In this document: piece after piece, positions 42,359-51,130 of the stretch
Numbering within the stretch: position 1 is the stretch's first letter
Layout of the letters: each line of letters starts with the position of its first letter
From: an uncultured Clostridia bacterium
Lineage (GTDB): Bacteria > Bacillota > Clostridia > Oscillospirales > Acutalibacteraceae
Assembly: GCA_945787805.1 (NCBI GenBank)
Contig: CALZID010000011.1
Coordinates: 1 to 64,000 of the forward strand
Reading direction: 5' to 3'
Length of the DNA: 64,000 nt
Position numbers and translations under genes: made by a program
The notes under the pieces: model-generated
What the model was told of the DNA's origin: nothing
Seen by the model: the letters and a program-made list of their open reading frames with translations, nothing else
Databases searched by the model: none

Positions 42359-43775
42359 CCTGCTCACTCTCCTGTTCTTTATGCGATTTTTTTATTGAAA
42401 GCAGTTTGAAGTTCAGTATTATGATTGCTATTCCGAAGCCTACAAACCACAATCCGATAAACAGAATATCATCTCCGCCAAGATAATAGAAGAAACTCAT
42501 AAATTGAATAAATGCCGTAATAATACCGAGATTTATTAAAAACAGGCTTAATTCTTTAATGCCTTTATAAATCAAAACTCCGCTGTAAAGCACTGTTACG
42601 GCGCAAGCCAGCCAAAACGCAATAGAGTCAATGTCAAAAAGCGTGTTTGCAACATCAAGCAAAAGCATTGCAAAGGGAATTGCGGTTAAAAGTATTCTGC
42701 GTATATTGTAAAAATATTCTTTTCTGTTGATTATCAGTGCCGCCGCCAGCGGAATAAGACATACCAAGCATGTTATGAAAAACCGCAGAATTTCGTCTTC
42801 CGACAAAAAGGGAGTATTAAGTATTTCCCCCACCGAAATGCTGAGCATCATCGCACAGACTCCAATATATGAAACCGCTTTATAGGGCAAACGAAAGCTG
42901 ATTTTATCGGGTGTTTCAATATACATACAAAGGAAAAATGAGAAAATCACAGAAATAAACATATCTGCAAATATGTCTTTATTTATCGCCGTAGCAGTCA
43001 AGATTATAACCAACGGTAAAGAAGCGATTACCGTCAGCCACTGCGCCGCGATACCCTTTGCCGCCTCTTTGCCTTTTGCGGTTATATATGTGAATAACAC
43101 CGCAACCGAGAAAATAATAATTGCGATTACCGAGTTTGCAATATCCCCCACACTTGCAATATGCACCGTCATATAGAGATATACGGGCAAAGGTGCAATT
43201 GATTTGAAAATAAACATAACCGGGGCTATGAGAATTGCGTCGATAATCAGATAGTCAGTATAAACCCAACTCAGGTCATAGATATTATCAATAAGTGCGA
43301 TTGTTGTAACCACACCTATTATCCATATTATTGAGGCGCTTTCACGAAAAGACAGACTTTCTCTCTTTTTGAAAAATGTGAAAATTGCAAAGCCCTGCCC
43401 CATAAGCATGGGTATAACCGAAAATGCCGTCTGCAAGGTGACGGGAAAATCTTTCCAGAATGTGAAAAAGACTATCGCTATGCCCGACGCTACAAAAAGC
43501 GAGCCTATCACCGCAAGAATAACTTTAATTAAATTTTTGTGTTTTGTTTTATTCTGCACGGCAAGATTTTCTTTTTTCTCACCGTATATCAATTCTTCTA
43601 TTTCAACTTCAAGCACTTGCGCAAGCTTTTCCAACGCTTCGATATCGGGCTTTGTTTTATCGTTTTCCCAATTTGAAATTGCCTGACGGGTTACATGAAT
43701 TTGCTCTGCAAGTGCGTCCTGTGTCATATTTTTTCCTGTTCGGATTTTCTTTATATTTTTTGAAATTTTTGACAC
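42351..43775 (-). CDS. HTH regulator fused to a polytopic membrane domain (DUF2157-like)
   Basis: 474 residues. Residues 1-65 are a Cro/CI-type helix-turn-helix (MTQDALAEQIHVTRQAISNWENDKTKPDIEALEKLAQVLEV). From about 85 on there are 12-13 hydrophobic helices with little soluble sequence. Such fusions tether a DNA-binding domain to the membrane, plausibly sensing membrane or envelope state. GTG start with AAAGGAGG 7 bases upstream. A GCAAC/GTTGC inverted repeat (about 43827-43841) upstream may be its operator. Operon with the exported protein downstream. Confidence 0.75.
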   Translation of the reverse strand: MSKISKNIKKIRTGKNMTQDALAEQIHVTRQAISNWENDKTKPDIEALEKLAQVLEVEIEELIYGEKKENLAVQNKTKHKNLIKVILAVIGSLFVASGIAIVFFTFWKDFPVTLQTAFSVIPMLMGQGFAIFTFFKKRESLSFRESASIIWIIGVVTTIALIDNIYDLSWVYTDYLIIDAILIAPVMFIFKSIAPLPVYLYMTVHIASVGDIANSVIAIIIFSVAVLFTYITAKGKEAAKGIAAQWLTVIASLPLVIILTATAINKDIFADMFISVIFSFFLCMYIETPDKISFRLPYKAVSYIGVCAMMLSISVGEILNTPFLSEDEILRFFITCLVCLIPLAAALIINRKEYFYNIRRILLTAIPFAMLLLDVANTLFDIDSIAFWLACAVTVLYSGVLIYKGIKELSLFLINLGIITAFIQFMSFFYYLGGDDILFIGLWFVGFGIAIIILNFKLLSIKKSHKEQESEQDA

Positions 43776-43850
43776 CTTATCGCCTCCTTTGACTGTATTA
43801 TTGCATATTATTCATTAAAAGTCACGCAACAATCCGTTGCAAAAAGGAAA

Positions 43851-43887
43851 AATCTCAATCCGCAAGTAATTTTTACGGATTGAGATT
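43851..43887 (-). terminator. Terminator of the rlmL-like/lipid kinase pair
   Basis: AATCTCAATCCG and CGGATTGAGATT form a 12-bp stem with a T run on the minus strand, just past the lipid kinase stop. Confidence 0.8.
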
Positions 43888-43894
43888 TATTGTT

Positions 43895-44803
43895 TTACAT
43901 ATCTAAAAACGGTGAATCTTTCGGCACAACAAATGTGATGGCACTCTCTAAAAGTTGGAATTCTCTTTCGGTTACATAATCACATTCACCGTCAACATTA
44001 ACTGCGGCAGGTTTCAAACTTTCAACCTTAACTTTTTTACAGCGACGAACAGTGGTAATATCAAGGTCTAAATGCTCACCCTTTTTATATAAGGGAACAA
44101 GCGGTAAAAGTCTTAATGCGCTTCTGTCACTTCTAAGCATTATGCAGTCAATCAGGCCGTCATTTGGCATTGCATTCGGTGCTGCCTTATATCCGCCGCC
44201 GTACCAACGGGAATTACCGATATAGCAGAAAAGATAGTTATCTTCAAAAACCTCTGTATCGTCAATTGTGATTTTGAATTGATTTTTAGTTTTTCCTTTT
44301 ATGATACAGGCAAGTGCCGAAAGCGTATATGCAAGCTCACCGCTGACTAACGGAATTTTCTTGTATGAACCCTGTCTTATGCAAATTTCAGAGTCAAGTC
44401 CCATTGCACATTCGTTGATAGCAACTACTCCGTCGGTTTCAATAAGGTCAAGCTTCATCGGCACGCCGTTCACATGGTCTTGAATATTTGTGTTCTTGCC
44501 GAAAAGCCGACAGAAGTCATTACCCGAACCCAAGGGAATATTTGCCACCTGACAATTGGGATATTTATAACAGCCGTTTACAACTTCATAAAGCGTTCCG
44601 TCACCGCCGCAGGAATAAAAGCGGACTTCTTCGCCTTTCTTTGCAACTTCTTCAACATAACGCTGACCGTCACGGCTCTCCTTTGTTATGTAAATCTCTG
44701 CGTCAAGATTATTCTCTTTTGTATATTGTTCAATTGTAGAAATATAAGCGTTAACTGCTTTGCCTTTACCCGCAACTGGATTTACAATAAAAATATGTTT
44801 CAT
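43895..44803 (-). CDS. Diacylglycerol kinase-family lipid kinase
   Basis: 302 residues from ATG 44803 (AAAGGTGA five bases upstream; GTG 44812 is part of that site). DAGK catalytic domain: IFIVNPVAGKGKA, YSCGGDGTLYEVVNG (nucleotide-binding GGDGT), PLGSGNDFCRLFG, and the C-terminal half with GGGYKAAPNAMPNDGLIDCIM. It phosphorylates diacylglycerol or a related lipid at the membrane for phospholipid recycling (DgkB/YegS-like). It is encoded 11 bases after the RNA methyltransferase; this pairing has no known functional logic. Confidence 0.87.
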   Translation of the reverse strand: MKHIFIVNPVAGKGKAVNAYISTIEQYTKENNLDAEIYITKESRDGQRYVEEVAKKGEEVRFYSCGGDGTLYEVVNGCYKYPNCQVANIPLGSGNDFCRLFGKNTNIQDHVNGVPMKLDLIETDGVVAINECAMGLDSEICIRQGSYKKIPLVSGELAYTLSALACIIKGKTKNQFKITIDDTEVFEDNYLFCYIGNSRWYGGGYKAAPNAMPNDGLIDCIMLRSDRSALRLLPLVPLYKKGEHLDLDITTVRRCKKVKVESLKPAAVNVDGECDYVTEREFQLLESAITFVVPKDSPFLDM

Positions 44804-44814
44804 TTCTTTCACCT

Positions 44815-45930
44815 TTATTTATAATACATATATAACTGACATTTTATCATACCGTTATAAAGCTTTCTGCGCTTGTCCGCTTTTCTGCCGAAGCACTTTT
44901 CAAATGTTTCGTCGGGACTTATAATGTAATATGCCCAGCCCCTTTCGGGAGTAAAGATATTGCCCATTGTTCTGTAAATATCCTCTGCGGCTCTGATATC
45001 CAACATTCTTTCCCCATAAGGCGGATTGCAAATAACAGTACCTTTTTCGCTTTTGCGCTGAAAATCTTTCAAATCTCTCTTTGACAAGTCAATTTTCATT
45101 GACACTCCCGCTCGCCTTGCGTTTTCTTTCGCAATTTCAAGTGCGTGAAAATCAATGTCCGAACCATATGCCATAAAATCTGCGTCACGGATAACAAGGT
45201 CGGTAGCCCTGCTTCTTTCTTGCTGCCAGACAGATGCGGAAATACTTTCAAATCGTTCACAGGCAAATGTGCGGTGAAGACCGGGGGCAATATTCAAGGC
45301 TTTCATAGCGCCCTCAATGAGAATTGTTCCCGAACCGCAGCACACATCATAGAGAGTGTGATAGTGACGAAGTCTTGCAAGGTCTGCCATACCTGCCGCA
45401 AGGGTTTCCCTTATGGGTGCCGCATTCGCCACAGGACGATAACCCCGTTTATGAAGTCCCACACCCGATGTATCAATAAAAACCGTCACAACATCTTTCA
45501 TAATTGAAAACTGAATTTGATATTTAGTGCCTGTTTCTTCAAACCAAGATATTCTGTATTTTTCTTTAAGTCTTTCCACCACTGCCTTTTTGATGATTGC
45601 CTGACAGTCGCTTACCGAAAAAAGCTTTGAATTGAGAGAATGTCCTTTGACGGGAAATGCGTCAAATTTCCCTATCCATTCTTCCCAAGGGAGTTGTTTT
45701 ACACCCTGAAAAAGTTCTTCAAATGTTACGGCGGAAAATTCACCCATACGAATGAGAATTCTCTCACTGTATCTTGAACATATATTTGCACGGGCAAGAA
45801 TATTTTCGTCACCCTCAAAATCCACTCTGCCGTTTTTTGCTTCAACATTCAAAGCGTCAATATCTTTCAATTCCTGTGCCACAAGACCTTCAAGACCTAA
45901 AAGACAAGGCGCAGAAAATTTAATGTTCAT
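44815..45930 (-). CDS. THUMP-domain RNA methyltransferase (RlmL/YpsC-like)
   Basis: 371 residues from ATG 45930 (GGAG 8 bases upstream; a longer frame to 45957 lacks a site). An N-terminal ferredoxin-like/THUMP region (about 1-155) precedes a Rossmann methyltransferase with DVCCGSGTILIEGAM and the amino-methylating NPPYGERM motif. It probably makes N2-methylguanosine in 23S rRNA (the RlmL role, G2445). Only one methyltransferase domain is present, unlike the fused RlmKL of Gammaproteobacteria. First gene of a two-gene unit. Confidence 0.88.
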   Translation of the reverse strand: MNIKFSAPCLLGLEGLVAQELKDIDALNVEAKNGRVDFEGDENILARANICSRYSERILIRMGEFSAVTFEELFQGVKQLPWEEWIGKFDAFPVKGHSLNSKLFSVSDCQAIIKKAVVERLKEKYRISWFEETGTKYQIQFSIMKDVVTVFIDTSGVGLHKRGYRPVANAAPIRETLAAGMADLARLRHYHTLYDVCCGSGTILIEGAMKALNIAPGLHRTFACERFESISASVWQQERSRATDLVIRDADFMAYGSDIDFHALEIAKENARRAGVSMKIDLSKRDLKDFQRKSEKGTVICNPPYGERMLDIRAAEDIYRTMGNIFTPERGWAYYIISPDETFEKCFGRKADKRRKLYNGMIKCQLYMYYK

Positions 45931-46009
45931 ATAATTTCTCCATTCAAAATTGTACACATTTATCAGTTACGACTGATAGTATAAACTTATTATGAGTTTT
46001 TGTCAATTG

Positions 46010-46293
46010 AAACGGGGCTGTAAAAAAACGAAAGTTTTTTTACAGCCCCGTTTGGGGTTAGGAAAAAATGCGTAGAATGGACAAACTGAGCGATAACAAG
46101 GCATTTGCCTTGTTATCGGTTACCCGACGGCGTACAAAGGTACGCCGAGAGGCGAAGTTTGTTCATAGCATAAAACATTATTTTTTATCTGTTTTTTGAT
46201 TTTTATTATGTTTATTTGATTTAATGCTGTTTTGGGGTACTAAAAGCCTTTACTTATAGGGTTTTATGCGGTCTACACTTTTTTTACAACCCC
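46010..46293 (+). repeat. 284-bp structured repeat element, copy B
   Basis: Nearly identical to 28019-28302 and the same length. Hairpin AAACGGGGCTGT arm (46010-46053), then GGGGTT (46054-46059) against AACCCC (46288-46293), GTAGA (46072-46076) against TCTAC (46272-46276), and GCATAAAAC (46168-46176) against GTTTTATGC (46261-46269). The differences lie mostly in the loop of hairpin 1 (GGCATTTGCC here, GGCTTTTACC in copy A) and in the AT-rich stretch. As in copy A, it lies a few bases past the stop of a minus-strand gene. It fills the gap 45931-46300 between the methyltransferase and GH30. Confidence 0.8.
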
Positions 46294-46300
46294 TAAACTC

Positions 46301-47854
46301 TTATTCACTTACTATTGTTACAATACTCTTTTCGGGTAGTGTGATTTTTGTGATTTTGCCCTTATAGGTTTCTTCCAACTGTTTTTCTTGTGTTGTGGTA
46401 TAAACCGTCATATTGTCACGGTTGACTTTGAGTTTTAATTCTCTTTCTGTGCTTTCATTTACAACAACTGTAACAATTTTTCCGTCGGGGGTGAGATATG
46501 AAACAGTGTTTAACAAATATTTCATTGTAGTTGTATTTGTTTCACCGTTTTCGTTGGTTTCTTCAACCTTTATAATATCGTTAATATTCTTTTCTGACTC
46601 GATTTTCACACTGCCCACAGGAATAAACTTGCTGAAATGTGCAACCGCATAATATCTCATTGCGATTTTGTATTCGCTTAAATCTGCATTACCCACTAAA
46701 AGCCCGTCGGAATAATCTTTGCCGTCTTCACCGACGCCTATTCCGTTAAGACCTACCCAAGCACTCCAAGCATTGATATTGCCGTAGTTTAAGTCATTTG
46801 CCATAACTCTTGCCTGCAAGAGCGCTCCGTCAATTGAATCTATCGGTGATGAGCAGGGAAGATGGCACCACTCCGACATTTCAACAGGCACTTCAAAGCC
46901 TTTTTCTTCAATCCAATTTCCCAGACCGATTTTTTCGTTTAACAAATCGTCACGCCAATAACTGTGGTATGACAAATTGCCTAAATAGGGACGGATTTCT
47001 GCGTCATTATAGATATATTCAAACCATTCGTAAAGTCTGAAGCCGATTTCACCTGCTTCGGGGCCCGAAAGCTTCACATCGAGATTTCTCTCTTTGAGCT
47101 CTTTCGCAAATGCACGGTACACATTGTAAATGTCTTCCGAATTATAGAAGCAACCCTCTTGATGCTGGCGTTCCGCACCCCAGGACCAGTTAGGCTCGTT
47201 TATCGGGCTTATGTATTTAACGGGCACACCTTTTTTTATAAAATACTCTGCAATCTCACAGAAATATTCTGCATAAGCCTCATAATTTTCTTGGGGAAGA
47301 TTGCTCACCCACCAATTTTTATTACCGAAGGTATCTCCGTTGAGAGTCATTGAGTAATGCGGTGAGTTTGCAAAAAGCACAACTGTGTCAACGCAGCCGT
47401 AAGAGAGTGCCGAATCAAGCATTTTCTGTGCCACCGCATCACGGGTAAAATCATATTCGTATTCACCCTTTGACTCGTTATAGACATAAAAGCTTTCTGT
47501 TTGATGCCAGGGGTCACTTATAAGTGTTTGACTGTCCGCAGAGCCGGCGCCCACATTGTAACGGTAAATATTAAGGCCGAGCCCGTCTTTACTGTAAAGA
47601 AGTTTTATGATTTCTTCACCGTTTTCACTCTTGCCTGCAATTTGCGACCACCAACAGGCAGACGCACCGAAGCCGTCAAGCACCTTGCCCTGTTCTTTTT
47701 CGTTGACCTTTATTGTTAAATCGGCAGTTTGCGATTTTTCAATAAAGCCCTCTGTATCCCAGAAAATCTTATTAAAGAATACAGAAAAAACAATTATTAC
47801 AGCTGCCAACACAACTGCAACTATGGGGATAATAATTTTTAATACCTTTTTCAT
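46301..47854 (-). CDS. Membrane-anchored GH30-family glycosidase
   Basis: 517 residues. An N-terminal hydrophobic segment (about 5-30) without a clear cleavage site suggests a membrane anchor. GH30 barrel: LDGFGASACWWSQIA, GLNIYRYNVGAGSAD, VLFANSPHYSMTLNG, acid/base Glu in ISPINEPNWSWG, nucleophile Glu in VPVEMSEWCHL, and a C-terminal beta-domain. GH30 members cleave beta-linked glucosides, xylans or beta-1,6-glucans; the exact substrate is uncertain. AGGAGA precedes ATG. No linked transporter; the structured repeat lies right after its stop. Confidence 0.82.
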   Translation of the reverse strand: MKKVLKIIIPIVAVVLAAVIIVFSVFFNKIFWDTEGFIEKSQTADLTIKVNEKEQGKVLDGFGASACWWSQIAGKSENGEEIIKLLYSKDGLGLNIYRYNVGAGSADSQTLISDPWHQTESFYVYNESKGEYEYDFTRDAVAQKMLDSALSYGCVDTVVLFANSPHYSMTLNGDTFGNKNWWVSNLPQENYEAYAEYFCEIAEYFIKKGVPVKYISPINEPNWSWGAERQHQEGCFYNSEDIYNVYRAFAKELKERNLDVKLSGPEAGEIGFRLYEWFEYIYNDAEIRPYLGNLSYHSYWRDDLLNEKIGLGNWIEEKGFEVPVEMSEWCHLPCSSPIDSIDGALLQARVMANDLNYGNINAWSAWVGLNGIGVGEDGKDYSDGLLVGNADLSEYKIAMRYYAVAHFSKFIPVGSVKIESEKNINDIIKVEETNENGETNTTTMKYLLNTVSYLTPDGKIVTVVVNESTERELKLKVNRDNMTVYTTTQEKQLEETYKGKITKITLPEKSIVTIVSE

Positions 47855-47865
47855 ATCTTTCTCCT

Positions 47866-47893
47866 AAAAAAAGCGGGGTTTTAACTCCCCGCT
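47866..47893 (-). terminator. Terminator of hpf
   Basis: AGCGGGG and CCCCGCT with a T run on the minus strand (A7 at 47866-47872 on the plus strand), 9 bases after the hpf stop. Confidence 0.85.
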
Positions 47894-47901
47894 GTATTGT
47901 G

Positions 47902-48423
47902 TTATTCTTCGTCGGGTTCGATAAGACCGTAGCCTCCGTCTTTCCTCTTATAAACCACACAAATTCGGTCATTCTCTGCGTTTTTAAACATATAGAACAT
48001 ATGACCGATAAGATTCATCTGCAAAATTGCTTCTTCAACGGTTTCGGGTTTTAAAACAACCGCTTTTGTTCTGACAACTTCAATTTCGTCTTCGTCTGCC
48101 ACATCACTTAAAGCATCGTCGAAAGACACATCACGAAGTTTCTTTTCAAGTCTTGTTTTGTTCTTTCTGATTTGGCGAATTAAAGAATCAACACAGCTGT
48201 CAAGTGCATCTTCTAAATCATCACTTCGCTCTTGCGCACGAAAAATCATACCCTTTCTGGTAAGTGTGATTTCACAGATTTTTTCATTTCTCTCAACAGT
48301 AGCGGTGATTTTAGCCGTTGCGTCAGGTCCGAAGAATTTCTCGACTTTTAAGAGCTTTTCTTCGGCTCTTGCTTTAAAGCTTTCTCTTGGGGTACATTTG
48401 CGTCCGATAATTGTAATGTTCAC
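47902..48423 (-). CDS. hpf: Ribosome hibernation promoting factor, long form
   Basis: 173 residues. The N-terminal RaiA/HPF domain (about 1-100) and C-terminal dimerisation domain (about 118-173: VVLKPETVEEAILQMNLIGHMFYMF ... VYKRKDGGYGLI) together define the long form that makes 100S ribosome dimers in stationary phase or spores. Start is GTG 48423 with AAAGGAG 8 bases upstream. Monocistronic. Confidence 0.94.
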   Translation of the reverse strand: MNITIIGRKCTPRESFKARAEEKLLKVEKFFGPDATAKITATVERNEKICEITLTRKGMIFRAQERSDDLEDALDSCVDSLIRQIRKNKTRLEKKLRDVSFDDALSDVADEDEIEVVRTKAVVLKPETVEEAILQMNLIGHMFYMFKNAENDRICVVYKRKDGGYGLIEPDEE

Positions 48424-48541
48424 AACGACATCTCCTTTGTGATAATAATTGGGACTTTTTTCTTCCCTAACTATAATATATCACAAATGTACAGAAAAAT
48501 AAAGTAGTTTATAAATTTTTTATTTAATTTTTACAATTATT

Positions 48542-49381
48542 TCACAATATTTCGGTTTTGTGACGGGTTACATGGCAACCCACATTCACTGCAACGGGAA
48601 GCCCTGCAATATGTGTTGCTGCGGTTTCGATATTAACTGCAAGTGCGGTTGTTTTTCCGCCAAAGCCCTGCGGACCGATATTTGTAGCATTGATTTTTTC
48701 AAGCAAATCCGCTTCCATTTGAGCGTATAACTCTTTTGGATTTCTTTCATTAACATCTCTGCAAAGGGCAGTTTTGGCGAGAAGCGCACAGGATTCAAAA
48801 TCGCCGCCGATTCCCACACCTAAAACTATCGGCGGGCAAGGATTTCCGCCTGCCAGCTTTACAGTTTCAACAACAAAATTCATAATATCTTCTTTTGTAG
48901 CCGACGGTGTAAACATTTTCATTCTGCTCATATTCTCACTGCCGAAGCCTTTTGGTGCGACCGTGATTTTTATTTTGTCACCGGACACTAAACGGGTGTG
49001 AATTACCGCCGGGGTATTGTCGTTTGTATTAACTCTCTCTAACGGGTCACCGACAATTGACTTTCTCAAAAGTCCGTCGGTATATCCTTTGCGCACACCC
49101 TCGTTGACTGCATCTTCAAAATCGCCCGTTATATGTACATCCTGCCCCACTTCAACGAAAATGACCGCCATGCCCGTATCCTGACAAATGGGAATATTCA
49201 TTTTCTTTGCACAATCAAGATTTTCCAACAAGTCGCCCATTATGCTTTTCGGCAAAGTATTTTCTTCTGCTTCATAAGAGCAAGAGATACATTCCGTCAG
49301 GCTGTCGGGCAGAGTCTTGTTTGCCTCAACACAAAGACGAGCCACAACATCGGTTATTTGTTCAGCTTTAATTTCTCTCAC
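48542..49381 (-). CDS. Fumarate hydratase class I, alpha subunit
   Basis: 279 residues from GTG 49381: AGGTGA lies 4 bases upstream and the resulting MREIKAEQITDVVARLC matches the family start. An iron-sulfur dehydratase N-terminal domain: candidate cluster Cys in NIPICQDTGMA, GGNPCPPIVLGVGIGG and DFESCALLAKTA. With a beta subunit it interconverts fumarate and malate (or tartrate-type acids). The beta-subunit gene, normally adjacent, is absent: the next gene is hpf. Confidence 0.88.
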   Translation of the reverse strand: MREIKAEQITDVVARLCVEANKTLPDSLTECISCSYEAEENTLPKSIMGDLLENLDCAKKMNIPICQDTGMAVIFVEVGQDVHITGDFEDAVNEGVRKGYTDGLLRKSIVGDPLERVNTNDNTPAVIHTRLVSGDKIKITVAPKGFGSENMSRMKMFTPSATKEDIMNFVVETVKLAGGNPCPPIVLGVGIGGDFESCALLAKTALCRDVNERNPKELYAQMEADLLEKINATNIGPQGFGGKTTALAVNIETAATHIAGLPVAVNVGCHVTRHKTEIL

Positions 49382-49397
49382 ATTTTCACCTGCTAAC

Positions 49398-49436
49398 AAA
49401 AAAGGAGCTGTAAAAACTTTCGCTTTTTACAGCCCC
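49398..49436 (-). terminator. Terminator of the yabP-yabQ-divIC-S1 operon (GGCTGTAAA family)
   Basis: The minus strand reads GGGGCTGTAAAAA, loop with GCGAAAG, TTTTTACAGCTCC and TTTTTT. A close relative of the hairpin that opens the 284-bp repeat. Confidence 0.85.
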
Positions 49437-49443
49437 TGTATTT

Positions 49444-49890
49444 TTATTTTGAACCTCTGCGGTATCCGTTGCTGCCGCGTCTGCTGTCGGAGCCTCGTTT
49501 AATGTCGCTCATTTTATCTTCGCTTTGAGCCTTGAATTTTGCCATCATATCTTCAAAAGACATGGGCCCTGACTTTTCTTCTTGCGGTTTACCCTGCCAA
49601 CCGCGGTTATTGTTCTGCGGTCTCGGTTTCTTTTCAAATTTAGGTTTTTGAGCTTCGGGCAAGGCTTTCTTAATCGAAAGAGCCACCTTTCCCTTTTCGT
49701 TGATTTCAATAACCTTTACTTTCACCTTGTCGCCTTCGGCAAGATGCTCGGAAATATCGTTCACATAGTCAGAAGCAACTTCGGAAATATGTACCATACC
49801 CGTTGTTCCGTCTTCAAGCTTTACAAATGCTCCGAATTTTGTTAAACCTGTCACTGTTCCCTCATAAACAGAGCCGATTTCAATCTGCAT
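49444..49890 (-). CDS. yabR: S1 RNA-binding domain protein (YabR-like)
   Basis: 148 residues from ATG 49890 (GGGGAGG about 12 bases upstream; the in-frame TTG 49911 would add seven residues). A single S1 OB-fold (about 2-72: IEIGSVYEGTVTGLTKFGAF, GTTGMVHISEVA, KVKVKVIEINEKGKVALSIK) and a low-complexity basic tail ending SRRGSNGYRRGSK. Binds RNA; function not established. It follows divIC as in the Bacillus yabP-yabQ-divIC-yabR order. Confidence 0.88.
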   Translation of the reverse strand: MQIEIGSVYEGTVTGLTKFGAFVKLEDGTTGMVHISEVASDYVNDISEHLAEGDKVKVKVIEINEKGKVALSIKKALPEAQKPKFEKKPRPQNNNRGWQGKPQEEKSGPMSFEDMMAKFKAQSEDKMSDIKRGSDSRRGSNGYRRGSK

Positions 49891-49925
49891 AAAACCGCAT
49901 ATCCTCCCCAATTAAAGCTTATAGC

Positions 49926-50237
49926 TTATGCCCCCGGCGTTACATCATAGAACACTTTTTCACCGGGCATAACATAACCTAACTTTTCACGGGCAACCTG
50001 TTCAATATAGGCACTTTTGTCTTCGCTGTCAACAATTGCCTGAAGTCTTTCGTTTTCTTCAAGCTGTTGCTGATGCGCTTCGGTTTTCCGGTTCAATTCA
50101 GTTCGGCTTTCTCTTATATCTAACTGAAGCCCAATAAATGTAATTACAAAATAGCCCACAAGCAAAACAAGACCTAATGTGAGAAGAAAGCTTCTGGTTT
50201 TAACTTGCTTTGTCTTTTTGGCTTTTGCCTTTGCCAT
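49926..50237 (-). CDS. divIC: Septum formation initiator DivIC/FtsB
   Basis: 103 residues. A basic N-terminus, one transmembrane helix (about 17-37), then an extracytoplasmic coiled coil (ESRTELNRKTEAHQQQLEENERL) and the conserved IEQVAREKLGYVMPGEKVFYDV end. A partner of FtsL in the divisome. It starts 2 bases after yabQ, so a vegetative division gene shares an operon with two spore cortex genes, as in other spore formers. Confidence 0.92.
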   Translation of the reverse strand: MAKAKAKKTKQVKTRSFLLTLGLVLLVGYFVITFIGLQLDIRESRTELNRKTEAHQQQLEENERLQAIVDSEDKSAYIEQVAREKLGYVMPGEKVFYDVTPGA

Positions 50238-50239
50238 TA

Positions 50240-50788
50240 TTACACTTCCTTTTCTTGAGAATTACCGTTTTTCGCCAATCTAACACTTTGATTATACAAC
50301 AAGTGCTTATGCAGTTTCAAGTGAAATTTTGATTTATTTTTAATCTTTTTACTGTTTTTTCGCAATTTTTTTGAAAATTTTCCCAAAACTTTTTGAAGTT
50401 TATTAAAAATCCAACGAAAAGGACTTAAAAACATCTTAATTATAAGCGAAACAAAGCTTTTTATACCGCAAACGATTTTTTCGCTTGCCGAAAAAATAAC
50501 AACACCCAAAGAGAAATAGTAAACGGCAAAGCCTATCCCTTCGCCTATCAGTAAAAATGCTCTTATATCCCCTTCGTTCACGGTTAAAAAGAACAAATAT
50601 GAAGCGAAAGCGAGAAAAACGCAATATGCCAAGTCAAAGGGCAGAACTGTTTTGGAGCTTTTTGAAATACTTATTCTGACAATTCTGAAAAGGTCATAGA
50701 ATATGCCCATAATAAACCCGAAGCCTAACGAAAGCAAAAAGCTTTTAGTCTGCTGGGCAAGACTTAAAGAATAGATATAATCAGTCAT
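50240..50788 (-). CDS. yabQ: Spore cortex biosynthesis protein YabQ
   Basis: 182 residues. YabQ family: an N-terminal segment (QQTKSFLLSLGFGFIMGIFYDLFRIVRI), about four transmembrane helices to residue 110, then a basic C-terminal tail rich in Lys that is longer than usual. Needed for cortex assembly in the mother cell outer forespore membrane. The ATG overlaps the yabP stop by 4 bases. Confidence 0.9.
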   Translation of the reverse strand: MTDYIYSLSLAQQTKSFLLSLGFGFIMGIFYDLFRIVRISISKSSKTVLPFDLAYCVFLAFASYLFFLTVNEGDIRAFLLIGEGIGFAVYYFSLGVVIFSASEKIVCGIKSFVSLIIKMFLSPFRWIFNKLQKVLGKFSKKLRKNSKKIKNKSKFHLKLHKHLLYNQSVRLAKNGNSQEKEV

Positions 50789-51069
50789 CTTAATACCTTT
50801 GAGAAAAATCCCTGCGCTTTCGGTCGGGTGTCGGTGTATGTAAGTGACGAGATTTCGCCGTCAACCATCAATTCGCTTTGTTCAAGGTTCAGTCTTGTTA
50901 TGTGAAGATTCCAACCGCGGATTGTGAGCTCGCCCAAATCGGTTATCGCTATTATTGTCTGCTCGTCAAAGGAATCAATATCGGTTACTCCCGAAACCGA
51001 AAGCTTTTTGCGGTCTTCCATAATTATATTGTGGGGTAATTTGTGAATGGTTTTGTCATCTGCAATCAT
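50785..51069 (-). CDS. yabP: Sporulation protein YabP
   Basis: 94 residues. YabP/YqfC-family beta protein: HNIIMEDRKKLSVSGVTDIDSFDEQTIIAITDLGELTIRGWNLHITRLNLEQSELMVDG (broken across the domain). Mother-cell spore protein related to cortex formation. GGAGG 7 bases before ATG. First gene of yabP-yabQ-divIC-yabR; the S4 gene yabO that often precedes it is missing here and replaced by a GH3 gene. The upstream region shows no clean sigma-E promoter. Confidence 0.88.
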   Translation of the reverse strand: MIADDKTIHKLPHNIIMEDRKKLSVSGVTDIDSFDEQTIIAITDLGELTIRGWNLHITRLNLEQSELMVDGEISSLTYTDTRPKAQGFFSKVLR

Positions 51070-51130
51070 AATAAACCTCCGTATTGTACATTTACTAATA
51101 GATATGCAGACTTGGACAAAACTATTACCT

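Noticed and set aside
50785-51130. Sigma-E promoter upstream of yabP
   Set aside because: CATATCTA and TGTACAAT resemble parts of the consensus, but no -35/-10 pair has the right spacing.
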